Below, piece after piece: positions 1 through 7,787 of a DNA stretch of 64,000 bases. Below the pieces are notes generated by a model. It did no database searches, was not told the DNA's origin, and worked only from the letters and a program-made list of their open reading frames with translations. The DNA is from DASVBE01 sp963770375 (lineage in GTDB: Bacteria; Actinomycetota; Actinomycetes; Streptosporangiales; Streptosporangiaceae), in assembly GCA_963770375.1 (NCBI GenBank), contig CAVYPM010000009.1, positions 186,001-250,000 on the forward strand, given 5' to 3'. The position numbers and the translations under genes were made by a program. The first letter of the stretch is position 1, and each line of letters starts with the position of its first letter.

Positions 1-111
1 GGCGGACGCGCCGGACCGGGCCAGGCCGGTGACCTGGTGGCCGGCGGCGATGAGCTCGGGGACGACGGCTGAGCCGATATGCCCGGACGCGCCGGTAACG
101 AAAACCCGCAT
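1..111 (-). CDS. NAD(P)-dependent epimerase/SDR family protein, N-terminal part (cut by window edge)
   Basis: Only the first 37 residues are inside the window; the rest runs off the left edge. The start reads MRVFVTGASGHIGSAVV, the glycine-rich Rossmann NAD(P)-binding loop (TGASGHIG) of extended or atypical SDRs such as NAD-dependent epimerases and NmrA-like reductases. An aggaggt ribosome site sits 5-6 bases before the ATG at 111. It is transcribed away from a TetR gene (223-816), with a repeated operator-like element in between, so it is probably the target of that repressor. The exact substrate cannot be told from this fragment. Confidence 0.8.
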   Translation of the reverse strand, partial: MRVFVTGASGHIGSAVVPELIAAGHQVTGLARSGASA

Positions 112-130
112 AGCGACCTCCTGGGACGCT

Positions 131-188
131 TGGTGATGAGACTAAGTACCGTCACTGTAGCAAGGTGATGCGACTGGGTGCCATCACT
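131..188. promoter_or_regulatory. Tandem pair of inverted-repeat operators between the SDR and TetR genes
   Basis: Four related half-sites alternate in orientation: GGTGATG at 132-138, its inverted form GTACCGTCACT at 146-156, GGTGATG again at 164-170, and the inverted GTGCCATCACT at 178-188. This makes two copies of a roughly 26-bp imperfect palindrome repeated with an exact 32-bp period, about three helical turns. The spacing suits two repressor dimers on one DNA face. Placement between divergent genes, one of them TetR-type, makes it the likely autoregulatory operator. Binding itself is inferred. Confidence 0.6.
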
Positions 189-222
189 TATGGGACTTGG
201 TCTTGTCACCTATGATGGGGCC

Positions 223-816
223 ATGGCCCGCTGGGAGCCGAACGCGCGGGAGCGCCTGGAGCGCGCTGCGCTCGCGCTGTTCGCCGAGAACGGCTACGAC
301 GCCACCACCGTGGCGCAGATCGCGGACCGGGCCGGGCTGACCAAGAGCACGTTCTTCCGGCACTTCGCGGACAAGCGCGAGGTGCTGTTCGGCGGGCAGG
401 AGAGGCTGACCGAGGCGTTCACCAGCGCGATCGGGACCGCGCCGCCCTCCGCTACCACCACCGAGTGCCTGTCCGCGGCCCTGGCGGCGGTCGAGGTCGT
501 GTTCACCCCGCAGCGGCACGAGTTCGCCCTGCAGCGGCGGGCCGTGATCGCGGCGCACAGCGAACTGCAGGAGCGCGAACTGCTCAAGATGGCCCGGCTC
601 GGCCTGGCCGTCGCCGAGGCGCTGCGCGCCCGGGGCGCCGACGACATCACCGCGCGGCTCGCCGCCGAGGTCGGCATGCTGGCCTTCAGCACCGCGTTCG
701 CGCGCTGGGCGGAGCCGGGCAACGAGGAGCCGTTCCCGCCGATCGCGCACGCGGCCCTGCGCGAGCTGCAGGACCGCGCCGCCGCCCTGGGCGCGGTGGC
801 CGGCACCCCGGCCTGA
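223..816 (+). CDS. TetR/AcrR family transcriptional regulator
   Basis: A 197-residue one-domain repressor. The N-terminal helix-turn-helix is clear: ALALFAENGYDATTVAQIAD followed by AGLTKSTFFRHFADKREVLF, typical of TetR DNA-recognition helices. The C-terminal ligand domain is generic and gives no inducer. I chose the ATG at 223 (MARWEPNARERL) because an upstream GTG at 178 would put the second operator copy inside the coding region and would add a tail not usual in the family. It is divergent from an SDR/epimerase gene and probably represses it and itself. Confidence 0.9.
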   Translation: MARWEPNARERLERAALALFAENGYDATTVAQIADRAGLTKSTFFRHFADKREVLFGGQERLTEAFTSAIGTAPPSATTTECLSAALAAVEVVFTPQRHEFALQRRAVIAAHSELQERELLKMARLGLAVAEALRARGADDITARLAAEVGMLAFSTAFARWAEPGNEEPFPPIAHAALRELQDRAAALGAVAGTPA

Positions 817-886
817 GCCGGGTCCCTGACCAGGCCGCGGCCTGGACCAGGCTGCGGCTCTGACCAGGCCGCGGCCCTGACGCGGT

Positions 887-1933
887 CTAGCTGAGCGCCT
901 TGGCGGCGCGCTGCCAGGCGGCCAGCGCGGCGGTGATCTCTGCGCCCCCGATCCCGACGTGGGTGAGCATCCGCACCCGGCCGCTCCCCGTGCTGACCAG
1001 CAGGCCCTCGGCAGCCAGCGCGGCCCCCCAGCGGATTGCCCCGCCCGGCACCTCGGCGAACACGATATTCGTCACCACACCATCCAGGTCCACCGAGCCG
1101 GGCAGCAGCTCCGCGACGCCCTCGGCCAGCCGCCGGGCGTTCTCGTGGTCCTCATGCAGCCGCTGAGGGCCCTCCTCCAGCGCGACCAGCCCGGCGGCAG
1201 CCAGGACCCCGGCCTGCCGCCACGCCCCGCCGAAGAGAATCTTCAGCCGCCGGGCTTCCCTGATGAACTCACGGTCCCCGCACAGGACCGAGCCGATCGG
1301 CGCACCCAGCCCCTTGGACAGGCAGAACATCATCGCGGTCACCGCGGTCCCGTAGTCCACCAGCGCCGCGCCGGAAACCGTGCACGCGTTGAAGATCCGC
1401 GCCCCGTCCAGATAGAGCGGCACGCCGCGCGCCGCGCACACCCCGGAAATTGCCTGCACCTCGCTGACCGTCAGCACAGAGCCGCCGCCGGCATTGTGGG
1501 TGTTCTCGATTGTGACCAGGTCGGTCACCGTGGCGTCGGACGGGTCAGGGGCCAGCGCCTCCTCGACCTGCGCGGCCGTCAGCCGGCCCCGGTCCGCGCC
1601 GGTGACGCGCCGGAAGGCGATGCCGGACAGCACCGCGGATGAGGCCGCCTCGGTCCGGCCCGTATGAGCGGCGGCCTCGCACACCGCGAAGTGCCCGGAC
1701 CGGACGAACGCGTGCATGGCGATCTGGTTGCACATGGTCCCGGTCGGCAGGAACGCCGCGGCCTCACGGCCGGCCAGCCCGGCGGCCCGGTCCTGCAGGG
1801 CGTTCACGGTCGGGTCGTCGCCGTACCAGTCGTCGCCCACCTCGGCGCTGGCCATGGCCTGCCGCATGGCCGCCGAGGGCTTGGTGACGGTGTCGGAGCG
1901 CAGGTCAATGCGGGCATCCATGCGGGGCGCCAT
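887..1933 (-). CDS. ltaE: Low-specificity L-threonine aldolase family protein (PLP-dependent)
   Basis: A 348-residue fold-type I PLP enzyme of the beta-eliminating lyase/threonine aldolase family, which cleaves L-threonine or L-allo-threonine to glycine and acetaldehyde. Seen features: N-terminal DLRSDTVTKPSAAMRQAMA, the GDDWYGDDPTVN segment, VPLYLDGARIFNA with the cofactor-contacting Asp, and the Schiff-base lysine in SKGLGAPIGS (about residue 207). Length is normal. Translation may start at 1933 or at the ATG at 1921 (MDARIDLRSD); the sequence does not decide. It stands alone, with no partner gene on the same strand. Confidence 0.9.
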   Translation of the reverse strand: MAPRMDARIDLRSDTVTKPSAAMRQAMASAEVGDDWYGDDPTVNALQDRAAGLAGREAAAFLPTGTMCNQIAMHAFVRSGHFAVCEAAAHTGRTEAASSAVLSGIAFRRVTGADRGRLTAAQVEEALAPDPSDATVTDLVTIENTHNAGGGSVLTVSEVQAISGVCAARGVPLYLDGARIFNACTVSGAALVDYGTAVTAMMFCLSKGLGAPIGSVLCGDREFIREARRLKILFGGAWRQAGVLAAAGLVALEEGPQRLHEDHENARRLAEGVAELLPGSVDLDGVVTNIVFAEVPGGAIRWGAALAAEGLLVSTGSGRVRMLTHVGIGGAEITAALAAWQRAAKALS

Positions 1934-2358
1934 CCTTGCCTCAGGACGGCGGTGGGCACTCCACCGCCTTGGCCGATCATGTCAAGGGCGCCGCGAGGGC
2001 CCGCCACCGCGGGCGGGATACGGGCCGGGACGCACACCGCACGATGCGGGCGTGTCGCACCGTGTAAGCGTGTCCGTGATCGGGCAAAATGACGGCGTCA
2101 GGCAGAATGGCGACGAGGCCCCTTCATGTATGAGATGAAGGGGCCTCGCCTGGTCCTGCGGGCCCGTCAGCAGCTAGTTGCCCAGCCGCATCCTGCCCCG
2201 CCTGACCGGCCGCCGGTCCCACATACCCGCACGCAGAGCCAGTTCCCCAGCTCCCCGCGCGTGCCCCGGGTTTCCCCTGGGCCGGTATCCGTCTCCGGCG
2301 GTGAGTGCATTTCTACGCCCTCCGATCCGGCCCGCACAAGAGGCTGCCCGCCACCTTT
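1934..2358. other. Non-coding gap between threonine aldolase and the restriction gene
   Basis: About 425 bases with no convincing coding sequence on either strand. It holds the promoter side of the aldolase gene and one perfect 14-bp hairpin (2114-2148), listed separately. Open frames crossing it have no recognisable family, no ribosome site and run through neighbours. Confidence 0.6.
2114..2148 (-). terminator. Strong hairpin downstream of the restriction-modification pair
   Basis: CGAGGCCCCTTCAT (2114-2127) pairs perfectly with ATGAAGGGGCCTCG (2135-2148) across a 7-nt loop. It lies about 210 bases downstream of the NaeI-like gene on the minus strand. There is no following T tract, which is usual for actinomycete hairpin terminators. 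An attenuator role for the opposite direction is possible but nothing there needs it. Confidence 0.55.
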
Positions 2359-3462
2359 TCAAGATCTTTTAGCCATCCACAGTTCATCCACAAGGCAGCC
2401 GGTGTTCTCCCCAGAGCGGCGGGTTTGTCCACCGGCTGTCCACCGTTTCGTCCACCGCTCAGTCCACAGCGCCCGCCGCTGGCGGGGGACGGCGGGGGCG
2501 GTCACCACCGGGTCGCCGGGGCGGGCCAGGGCCCAGAGCCGGCCGGCGATCTCCGCGCACGGGCCGCCGCGGTCCTGGCCGGCCGGCACCACCCGCGCCG
2601 AGATGAACTCGCCCTTGCGCGGCACCGGCAGTCCCAGCGCCCGGGCCACGTCAGGATCCCTGTCCTGGTGGCCGAGGACCAGGATGCCGTCCGCCCGCAG
2701 CTGGGTCCGCGCCCCGCCGTTGCCCCGGGCCCGCTTCATGAAGTCGTCCTGCCGGGCCACCGTCGCCAGCTCGGCGCGCCGGATAATCCGCCCCTGCACC
2801 CGGCGGAACAGCTCGTTCGTCCGGGCCTGCCCGTGCTGGTGACCGCGCACCGCCCGCGCGCCCAGGATCTCGCTCAGGGTCCCAGGATCGAGATCGAGGA
2901 ACAGGTTCGCGGTCAGCCGCTGATGGCCCGGCCACAGCCGGCGGATCCGGCCCAGGCTGGCCGTGGCCAGCTGGCGCTTCGCGTCCCGGTTCTGCCGCTC
3001 GCGCAGGTACTCCGGCCGGACCCGGATCAGCCCGGCCGCCCACCAGCAGTCGATGTCGCGGGCCGACAGCAGCAGGCACAGCTGGTTCTCCGCCTCCGGC
3101 GGCAGCTCCCAGCCGCCCCAGGTCATCGAGTACTTGCAGTCCACCTCGTGGCCCGCGATCCGGTAGTCGGTGACGTCCCCGTCGCCGAACTCGAACCGGT
3201 TCTGCAGGTTGATCTCGACCAGCGTGCCCATGTGGGTCTTCTCGGTCTTGCGCAGGTCGTCGTAGCTGTACCGGCCGGTGTGCTGGCCGTCGTAGAGCTG
3301 GTCCAGCGTGTCCCGCAGCACCCCGGCGACCCCGTCACCGGTGGGGTCACAGCGCTCGAGCTCGGCCTGCACCGCATCCAGCGCCGGGTCCTCGCCGAAC
3401 GCGGGCACCGGCACGGGCGGCGGCTCGAAGAACGCCAGCTGCTCGCCGTCGGTGGTCTCCAT
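2359..3462 (-). CDS. NaeI-family type II restriction endonuclease
   Basis: A 367-residue protein that follows NaeI (known length about 317) nearly end to end. Matches include GVLRDTLDQLYDGQ, KTEKTHMGTLVEINL, GHQHGQARTNELFRRV, ATVARQDDFMKRARG and GLPVPRKG. The catalytic set known for NaeI (Glu70, Asp86, Asp95, Lys97) is present here as Glu83, Asp99, Asp108 and Lys110 (VDCK). Leu56 matches NaeI Leu43, whose change to Lys turns NaeI into a topoisomerase. NaeI cuts GCCGGC and needs a second effector site. The methylase gene lies 38 bases upstream on the same strand. About 36 extra C-terminal residues (WTERWTKRWT...) have no NaeI counterpart and arise from the DnaA-box-like repeats. No clear ribosome site precedes the ATG, suggesting coupling to the methylase. 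Confidence 0.93.
   Translation of the reverse strand: METTDGEQLAFFEPPPVPVPAFGEDPALDAVQAELERCDPTGDGVAGVLRDTLDQLYDGQHTGRYSYDDLRKTEKTHMGTLVEINLQNRFEFGDGDVTDYRIAGHEVDCKYSMTWGGWELPPEAENQLCLLLSARDIDCWWAAGLIRVRPEYLRERQNRDAKRQLATASLGRIRRLWPGHQRLTANLFLDLDPGTLSEILGARAVRGHQHGQARTNELFRRVQGRIIRRAELATVARQDDFMKRARGNGGARTQLRADGILVLGHQDRDPDVARALGLPVPRKGEFISARVVPAGQDRGGPCAEIAGRLWALARPGDPVVTAPAVPRQRRALWTERWTKRWTAGGQTRRSGENTGCLVDELWMAKRS
2373..2468 (+). promoter_or_regulatory. Array of six DnaA-box-like 9-mers
   Basis: Six same-direction copies close to the actinomycete DnaA box TTGTCCACA: CCATCCACA (2373), TCATCCACA (2384), TTGTCCACC (2425), CTGTCCACC (2436), TCGTCCACC (2448) and CAGTCCACA (2460). Spacing is 11, then 11, 12 and 12 bases, about one helical turn. 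A relatively AT-rich segment with the palindrome AAGATCTT (2361-2368) lies at one end. The array overlaps the 3' end of the NaeI-like gene. It could be a DnaA titration site, a cryptic replication origin, or chance repetition of a coding tail; only the repeats themselves are certain. Confidence 0.5.
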
Positions 3463-3500
3463 GAATTTGCCGGATTACGGTGATTGCGGCGCGGGCCGGG

Positions 3501-4514
3501 TTACACCGCTCGCAGCCACCGCTCCGGGCCGTCCAGCCCGGCCGCGGCCAGCTCGGCGGCGGCCCGCTCGGCCGCGGCCACGGCCAGCGCCATCCGGATG
3601 CTGTCGCCGACCGCCCTGGCCACCGGGGGCGGGAACGCGTTGCCGATCTGCCGGTAGCCCGCGGTCTTGCGGCCGGAGAACCGCCAGTCGGCCGGGAAGC
3701 CCTGAATCGCGGCGGCCATCGGCAGCGTCAGCCGCGGCAGGTAATCAACCGGATGCGACGGCCCGGGCGGCGCGTCGGCCAGCCCCTTGCCGTCCACGCT
3801 GAGCCGCAGCCACGCCTCGCGGGCCCGGGTCGGGCCCAGGTCCGGGCCGCCGTGCTTGCGCGACCCGCCGACCAGCGTGGGCCCGATGCCGTTGGCCCGC
3901 TCGGCCCAGGCCGCCGCGCCGGGCCAGCCGTCCGCGGCCATCAGGTCGCGCAGCGCCGTGCCCACGGTCGGCGGCTGGCCGTCCGGGACCGGCCAGCGGA
4001 AATGCCGGAACGCCCCGGGCCGCAGGGCGACCAGGATGAACCGCGGCCGCAGCTGCGCCACGCCGAAGTCGCACGCGTTGAGGACCTGCCAGTCGGCGTG
4101 ATACCCGAGCGAGGCCAGCCGGGCCAGCACCTGGTCCCGGTAGCCGTCGAACCGCCGGGTGGACAGCCCGGGGACGTTCTCCAGCATGACCGCGGCCGGC
4201 TGGCATTCCTCGATCAGCCGCAGCGCCTGCGGGAACAGGTCGCGCTCGTCGTCGGCGCCCAGCTGCTTGCCCGCGATCGAGAACGGCGGGCAGGGCACGC
4301 CGCCGGCCAGCAGGCTCACGCCCCGGTGCGGGTGCCCGTCGAAGTGGTGCACGTCCTGCTCGACGATCTTCCAGCCGGGCCGGTTCTGCCGCAGCGTGGC
4401 GCACGCGTCCGGGTCGATCTCGACCGCCGCCGTGTGCTGGAAGCCGGCCTGTTCCAGGCCCAGCGCCTGGCCGCCGGCGCCAGCACAGATTTCCAGGCAG
4501 GTCAGCTCGTCCAT
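3501..4514 (-). CDS. DNA (cytosine-5-)-methyltransferase, NaeI-type modification enzyme
   Basis: A 337-residue C5 methylase with all main motifs: I (EICAGAGGQALGLEQAGF), IV with the catalytic Cys75 (PCPPFS), VI (ENVPG, Glu112), VIII (QLRPRF) and X (GNAFPPPVA). It transfers a methyl group from S-adenosylmethionine to a cytosine, most likely within GCCGGC, to protect the host from the neighbouring NaeI-like nuclease. The start at 4514 is preceded by ggaggcggggg; an upstream ATG at 4571 would add a glycine run that is really this ribosome site. Being first in the pair fits the need for protection before cutting. Confidence 0.93.
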   Translation of the reverse strand: MDELTCLEICAGAGGQALGLEQAGFQHTAAVEIDPDACATLRQNRPGWKIVEQDVHHFDGHPHRGVSLLAGGVPCPPFSIAGKQLGADDERDLFPQALRLIEECQPAAVMLENVPGLSTRRFDGYRDQVLARLASLGYHADWQVLNACDFGVAQLRPRFILVALRPGAFRHFRWPVPDGQPPTVGTALRDLMAADGWPGAAAWAERANGIGPTLVGGSRKHGGPDLGPTRAREAWLRLSVDGKGLADAPPGPSHPVDYLPRLTLPMAAAIQGFPADWRFSGRKTAGYRQIGNAFPPPVARAVGDSIRMALAVAAAERAAAELAAAGLDGPERWLRAV

Positions 4515-4704
4515 GCCACCCCCGCCTCCGCTGGCCTCCCGGGCCTCATCGGTGCCAGCCAGCGATCTCATCCCGAGCACTCTACAGAAGGCCAAGATCG
4601 CTTTCCAGCAACTTCTCGTACGTCTGTTCGATGTGTCGCCAGCGACCTGCGGCCAGCCGAATTCTCAGCTGCGCAATCCGGGCGCGGCTTGCTATACCGG
4701 TGGC

Positions 4705-5706
4705 ATGCCTGCCGATGCGCTGCCCGACAACCCCCTCCCCGGCCAGATGCGCGGGGCCGCGGCCGCCCTGCTCGGGCTGCTGACCGAAGAGCAGCGCACC
4801 CTCGCCGCGCTGCCGTTCGGCGACGACAAGGCCCGCCGCTGGCTGGAGTACCGGCCGGAGGCCAGGCCCGGCGCCTGCCTGGCCACCCTCAGCCAGCCAG
4901 CCCGCAAGGCCGCCCACCGCCTGCTCGCGACCGGGCTGAGCGAGCCGGCCTACGCCCAGGCCATGGCCATCACCGCCCTGGAGGAGGTGCTCGACCGGCG
5001 CGAAGGATGGCGGAACGGGCGCCACAGCGGTGATTACTGGGTCGCGGTGTTCGGCGACCCGGCCGGCACCGCCCCGTGGTCCTGGCGGTTCGAGGGCCAC
5101 CACCTGTCGGTCACGATGACCCTCGCCGGTGACGACATCTCCCCGGCACCGGTGTTCCTCGGCGCCAACCCCGCCGCCGTGCGCGCGGCCGGCCGCGTCG
5201 TGTCCCGGCCGCTGGCCCCCGAGGAGGACCTGGCCAGGGAACTGCTGGCCACCATGGACCGGCCAGAAAGGACCGCCGCAACAGTTGCCAGCCAGCCGCC
5301 CCCCGACATCCGCTCCGGGGTCAGCGCCCGCGCCGAAGACCGGATCGAGCCCGCCGGCGTCCCGGCCAGCCACCTGGATCCCGGCGCCCGCGCGCTGCTC
5401 GGCCAGCTCACCGCGCTGTACCTGAGCCGGCTGCCCGCCGCCCTGGCCGCCCGGGAGGCAGCCAGGATCGCCGGCCACGAGCTGTACTTCGCCTGGGAGG
5501 GCCCGCCGCAGCCGGGCACCGCGCACTACTACCGGGTGCAGGGCGACGACCTGCTGATCGAGTACGACAGCACGACCAGCGACGGCAACCACGCGCACAC
5601 CGTGCTGCGCCGCCCGCGCAGCGACTTCGGCGACGACGTGCTGGCCGCGCACTACCGGCAAGCCGGGCACCACCCGCCGTCCGCGTCCCGCCCGGCCGGG
5701 CGCTAG
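4705..5706 (+). CDS. DUF3500 domain-containing protein
   Basis: A 333-residue soluble protein of the DUF3500 family, whose biochemical role is unknown. Diagnostic segments are SGDYWVAVFGDPAG, WSWRFEGHHLSVTMTLAGDD, PVFLGANPA, RPLAPEEDLARELL and near the end DGNHAHTVLRRPRSDFGDDVLAAHYRQ. There is no signal peptide or membrane segment. The reading frame is open far upstream, but the ATG at 4705 matches the family's start and lies after the divergent methylase promoter. The end nearly touches the next gene (VOC-like, 5717), so the two may be co-transcribed. Confidence 0.85.
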   Translation: MPADALPDNPLPGQMRGAAAALLGLLTEEQRTLAALPFGDDKARRWLEYRPEARPGACLATLSQPARKAAHRLLATGLSEPAYAQAMAITALEEVLDRREGWRNGRHSGDYWVAVFGDPAGTAPWSWRFEGHHLSVTMTLAGDDISPAPVFLGANPAAVRAAGRVVSRPLAPEEDLARELLATMDRPERTAATVASQPPPDIRSGVSARAEDRIEPAGVPASHLDPGARALLGQLTALYLSRLPAALAAREAARIAGHELYFAWEGPPQPGTAHYYRVQGDDLLIEYDSTTSDGNHAHTVLRRPRSDFGDDVLAAHYRQAGHHPPSASRPAGR

Positions 5707-5716
5707 GTTGGCGGCC

Positions 5717-6107
5717 GTGACGCACTTCAGCAGGGTGAACATGATCGTGATCGACGTCCCGGACGCCGACCACGACCAGGAGCTGGCGTTCTGGGCCACG
5801 GCCACCGGGTCGGAGCTGGCCCACATCGGGAAGTTCCCTGAGTACCACGGCGGGCGAGCTGGGGGCCGGCGCGGGCGATATCTGCATGCTGGTGCAGCGG
5901 CTCGGCGACGGCCCGGCCCGGATTCACATCGATATTCACACCAGCGACCTCGAAGCCGAGGTGACCCGCCTGGAGCAGGCCGGCGCCACCCGCCTCCGGG
6001 AGGCCAACGGCTGGTGGATCATGCGCGACCCAGCCGGCCTGGTGTTCTGCGTGGTCCCCGACCCGCCGGGAGTCCTCACCGAGGACAACGCCCAGCGCTG
6101 GGACTAG
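5717..6107 (+). pseudogene. VOC (glyoxalase/bleomycin resistance) family protein, frameshifted
   Basis: A small vicinal-oxygen-chelate protein split between two frames. The first part (THFSRVNMIVIDVPDADHDQ, LAFWATATGSELAHIGKFPEY) runs to about 5853; the second (ICMLVQRLGDGPARIHIDIH through FCVVPDPPGV) is in the next frame. Removing one G in the run near 5852-5855 restores HGGELGAGAGDICMLVQRL, an uninterrupted VOC domain of about 130 residues. The GTG at 5717 is the likely start; a TTG at 5708 is possible. It may be a true pseudogene or an assembly error. Substrate unknown. Confidence 0.75.
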
Positions 6108-6125
6108 ACCAGGGCTGGGACTAGA

Positions 6126-6692
6126 TCAGCCCAGGCTCCCGTCCGGGCCGCTGTGCTGTTTGGGCCCGCTGCCGTTGAGGCCCGCCGGGCCGTCCGGGAT
6201 GCCCGGCACCGGCAGCGGCCGCGGCGGCACCGGCGACGACACCACGATCGAGCTGACCGTGTTCCCGAACAGCAGGAACTTGTCCAGGATCTCGGCCAGC
6301 TGGTCCACCGCCGGAGCGTGCACCTTGACCAGGAAGCAATCCTCGCCGGTGATCCGGTGGCACTCGGTGACCTGCGGAAGCTGAGCCGCCAGCTCCGCGA
6401 TCCTGGGCAGCTGCCCGGCGGTCGGCCGGATCCGGGCGAACGCGGTCACCGGCAGACCCAGCGCCGCCGGGCTCACCTCCATCCGGTAGCCGGTGATGAT
6501 CCCGGCCCGCTCCATCCGCTGCACCCGCTCGGTCACCGCCGGGGCGCTCATCCCCACCCGCCGGCCCAGCGCGGACATGCTGATCCGCGGGTCGGCGTGC
6601 AGTTCGGCGAGGAGACGGCGGTTGGTCTGATCCAGGACTGGGTGCAAACCACCGTAATCCTTATTGGTACTTTCCCGTGATTCTGAAGGCAA
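6126..6692 (-). CDS. Lrp/AsnC family transcriptional regulator
   Basis: A 188-residue feast/famine regulator. The N-terminal winged helix is clear (DQTNRRLLAELHADPRISMS, ALGRRVGMSAPAVTERVQRM), followed by an effector-binding AsnC domain (VTAFARIRPTAGQLPRIAEL, VTECHRITGEDCFLVKVHA). The start is a TTG at 6692 with an aggaag box farther upstream. It is divergent from an EamA amino-acid-exporter-like gene only 26 bases away, the classic arrangement for an Lrp protein that senses an amino acid and controls its efflux. The low-complexity C-terminal tail is rich in Pro and Gly. Confidence 0.9.
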   Translation of the reverse strand: MPSESRESTNKDYGGLHPVLDQTNRRLLAELHADPRISMSALGRRVGMSAPAVTERVQRMERAGIITGYRMEVSPAALGLPVTAFARIRPTAGQLPRIAELAAQLPQVTECHRITGEDCFLVKVHAPAVDQLAEILDKFLLFGNTVSSIVVSSPVPPRPLPVPGIPDGPAGLNGSGPKQHSGPDGSLG

Positions 6693-6718
6693 TATCTGGC
6701 TTCTTCCTTTAGATCGGC

Positions 6719-7787
6719 ATGGCCAAGCCGACTAGATCCTCCGAGTATGGACCAGTGCCCGTAACCGAGACCAGCCCCCGCCGGGCCCGGGTCACACGCG
6801 CTGCCCGGACCGCCACGGCCGCAACCCGCCTGCCGCCCGCGTCCTACTTCGGCGTCAGCGCGGTCTTCCACTACCTCGGCCCGTCGCTCGCCGTCCTGCT
6901 GTTCGCGCGGGTCAGCGTGCTGGGCGTGGCCTGGCTGCGGATCGCCAGCGCGGCCGTCGTGTTCGCGGCCTGGCGCCGGCCGTGGCGGCTCTGGCCGCGG
7001 CTCACCACCAGGCAAAAGTGGGTCCTGGCCGGGCTCGGCGCCGTCCTCGCCGTCATGAACTCGGTGTTCTACCTGGCCTGCGACCGTCTGCCGCTGTCCA
7101 CCGTGGGCGCGATCGAGTTCCTCGGCACCGTGCTGCTGGCCGTGGCCGGCGCGCGCACCCGGCGCAACCTGCTGGCCCTGGTCCTGGCCGTGGGCGGGGT
7201 CGCGCTGCTGACCGACATCCGGCTGGCGGGCGAGCCGGCCGGGTTCGCGTTCGCGTTCGCCAACTGCGCGCTGTTCATGCTGTACGTCGTTCTCGGGCAC
7301 CGGATCGCCAACGAGGGCCCGGCCGGCCCGGCGGGCCCGGCGCTGACCGGCATCGACCAGCTGGCCGCGGCCATGATCGCTGGCCATGATCGCGGCCACG
7401 CCGTTCGGGCTGGCCGGCGCGCTGCCCGCGTTCAGCCACCCGGCCTGGCTGCTGTGGGGCGCCGGGGTCGGCCTCTGCTCCTCGGTGATCCCGTACGTCA
7501 CCGACCAGCTGGCCATGGCCCGGCTGCCGCGGGCCACGTTCGCGCTGATGCTGGCCCTGCTGCCGGCCGCGGCCACGGTCATCGGGCTGGTCGTGCTGCG
7601 CCAGGTGCCAACGGGGGCGGATCTCGCCGGGGTCGGGCTGGTCGTCGCCGGGGTGGCGGTGCACAGGGATGGGACAACAACGAGGAGGCGTGATGAAGGC
7701 AGCGCAAATGAAGTACGTGCGGCTTGGCCGCGGCGGACCCGAAGTTTCCCGGATCTGCCTGGGCATGATGAGCTTCGGCAACCCTGA
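6719..7787 (+). pseudogene. EamA/RhaT family transporter (RhtA-like exporter), frameshifted
   Basis: A multi-pass membrane protein of the drug/metabolite transporter superfamily, close to RhtA-type homoserine/threonine exporters: FHYLGPSLAVLLFARVSVLG, AWLRIASAAVVFAAWRRPW, NSVFYLACDRLPLSTVGAIE, IEFLGTVLLAV. The frame breaks at 7381. A 12-bp repeat (7369-7380 and 7382-7393, period 13) adds 13 bases; removing one copy gives DQLAAAMIAATPFGLAGALP and restores the remaining helices (WLLWGAGVGLCSSVIPYV, ALMLALLPAAATVIGLVV). As read, the protein would stop at 7693 with a nonsense tail. The restored frame runs to 7787, overlapping the next gene by 95 bases. Confidence 0.8.
7369..7393. repeat. 12-bp direct repeat, period 13, at the EamA frame break
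   Basis: GGCCATGATCGC occurs at 7369-7380 and again at 7382-7393 with one T between. The 13-bp unit is not a multiple of three and alone explains the shift of reading frame in the transporter gene. Such tandem units arise and revert by replication slippage. Confidence 0.9.

Noticed and set aside
178..222. GTG at 178 as start of the first TetR gene
   Set aside because: It lies inside the second operator copy and adds a tail that relatives do not have; the ATG at 223 fits better.
2126..3483. Long plus-strand open frames across the restriction gene
   Set aside because: They are antisense shadows of the NaeI-like gene with Pro/Arg-rich translation and no start signal.
4582..5826. A 414-codon minus-strand frame over the DUF3500 gene
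   Set aside because: The plus strand encodes a clear DUF3500 protein; the antisense frame has low-complexity Gly/Arg sequence only, a common GC-rich artefact.
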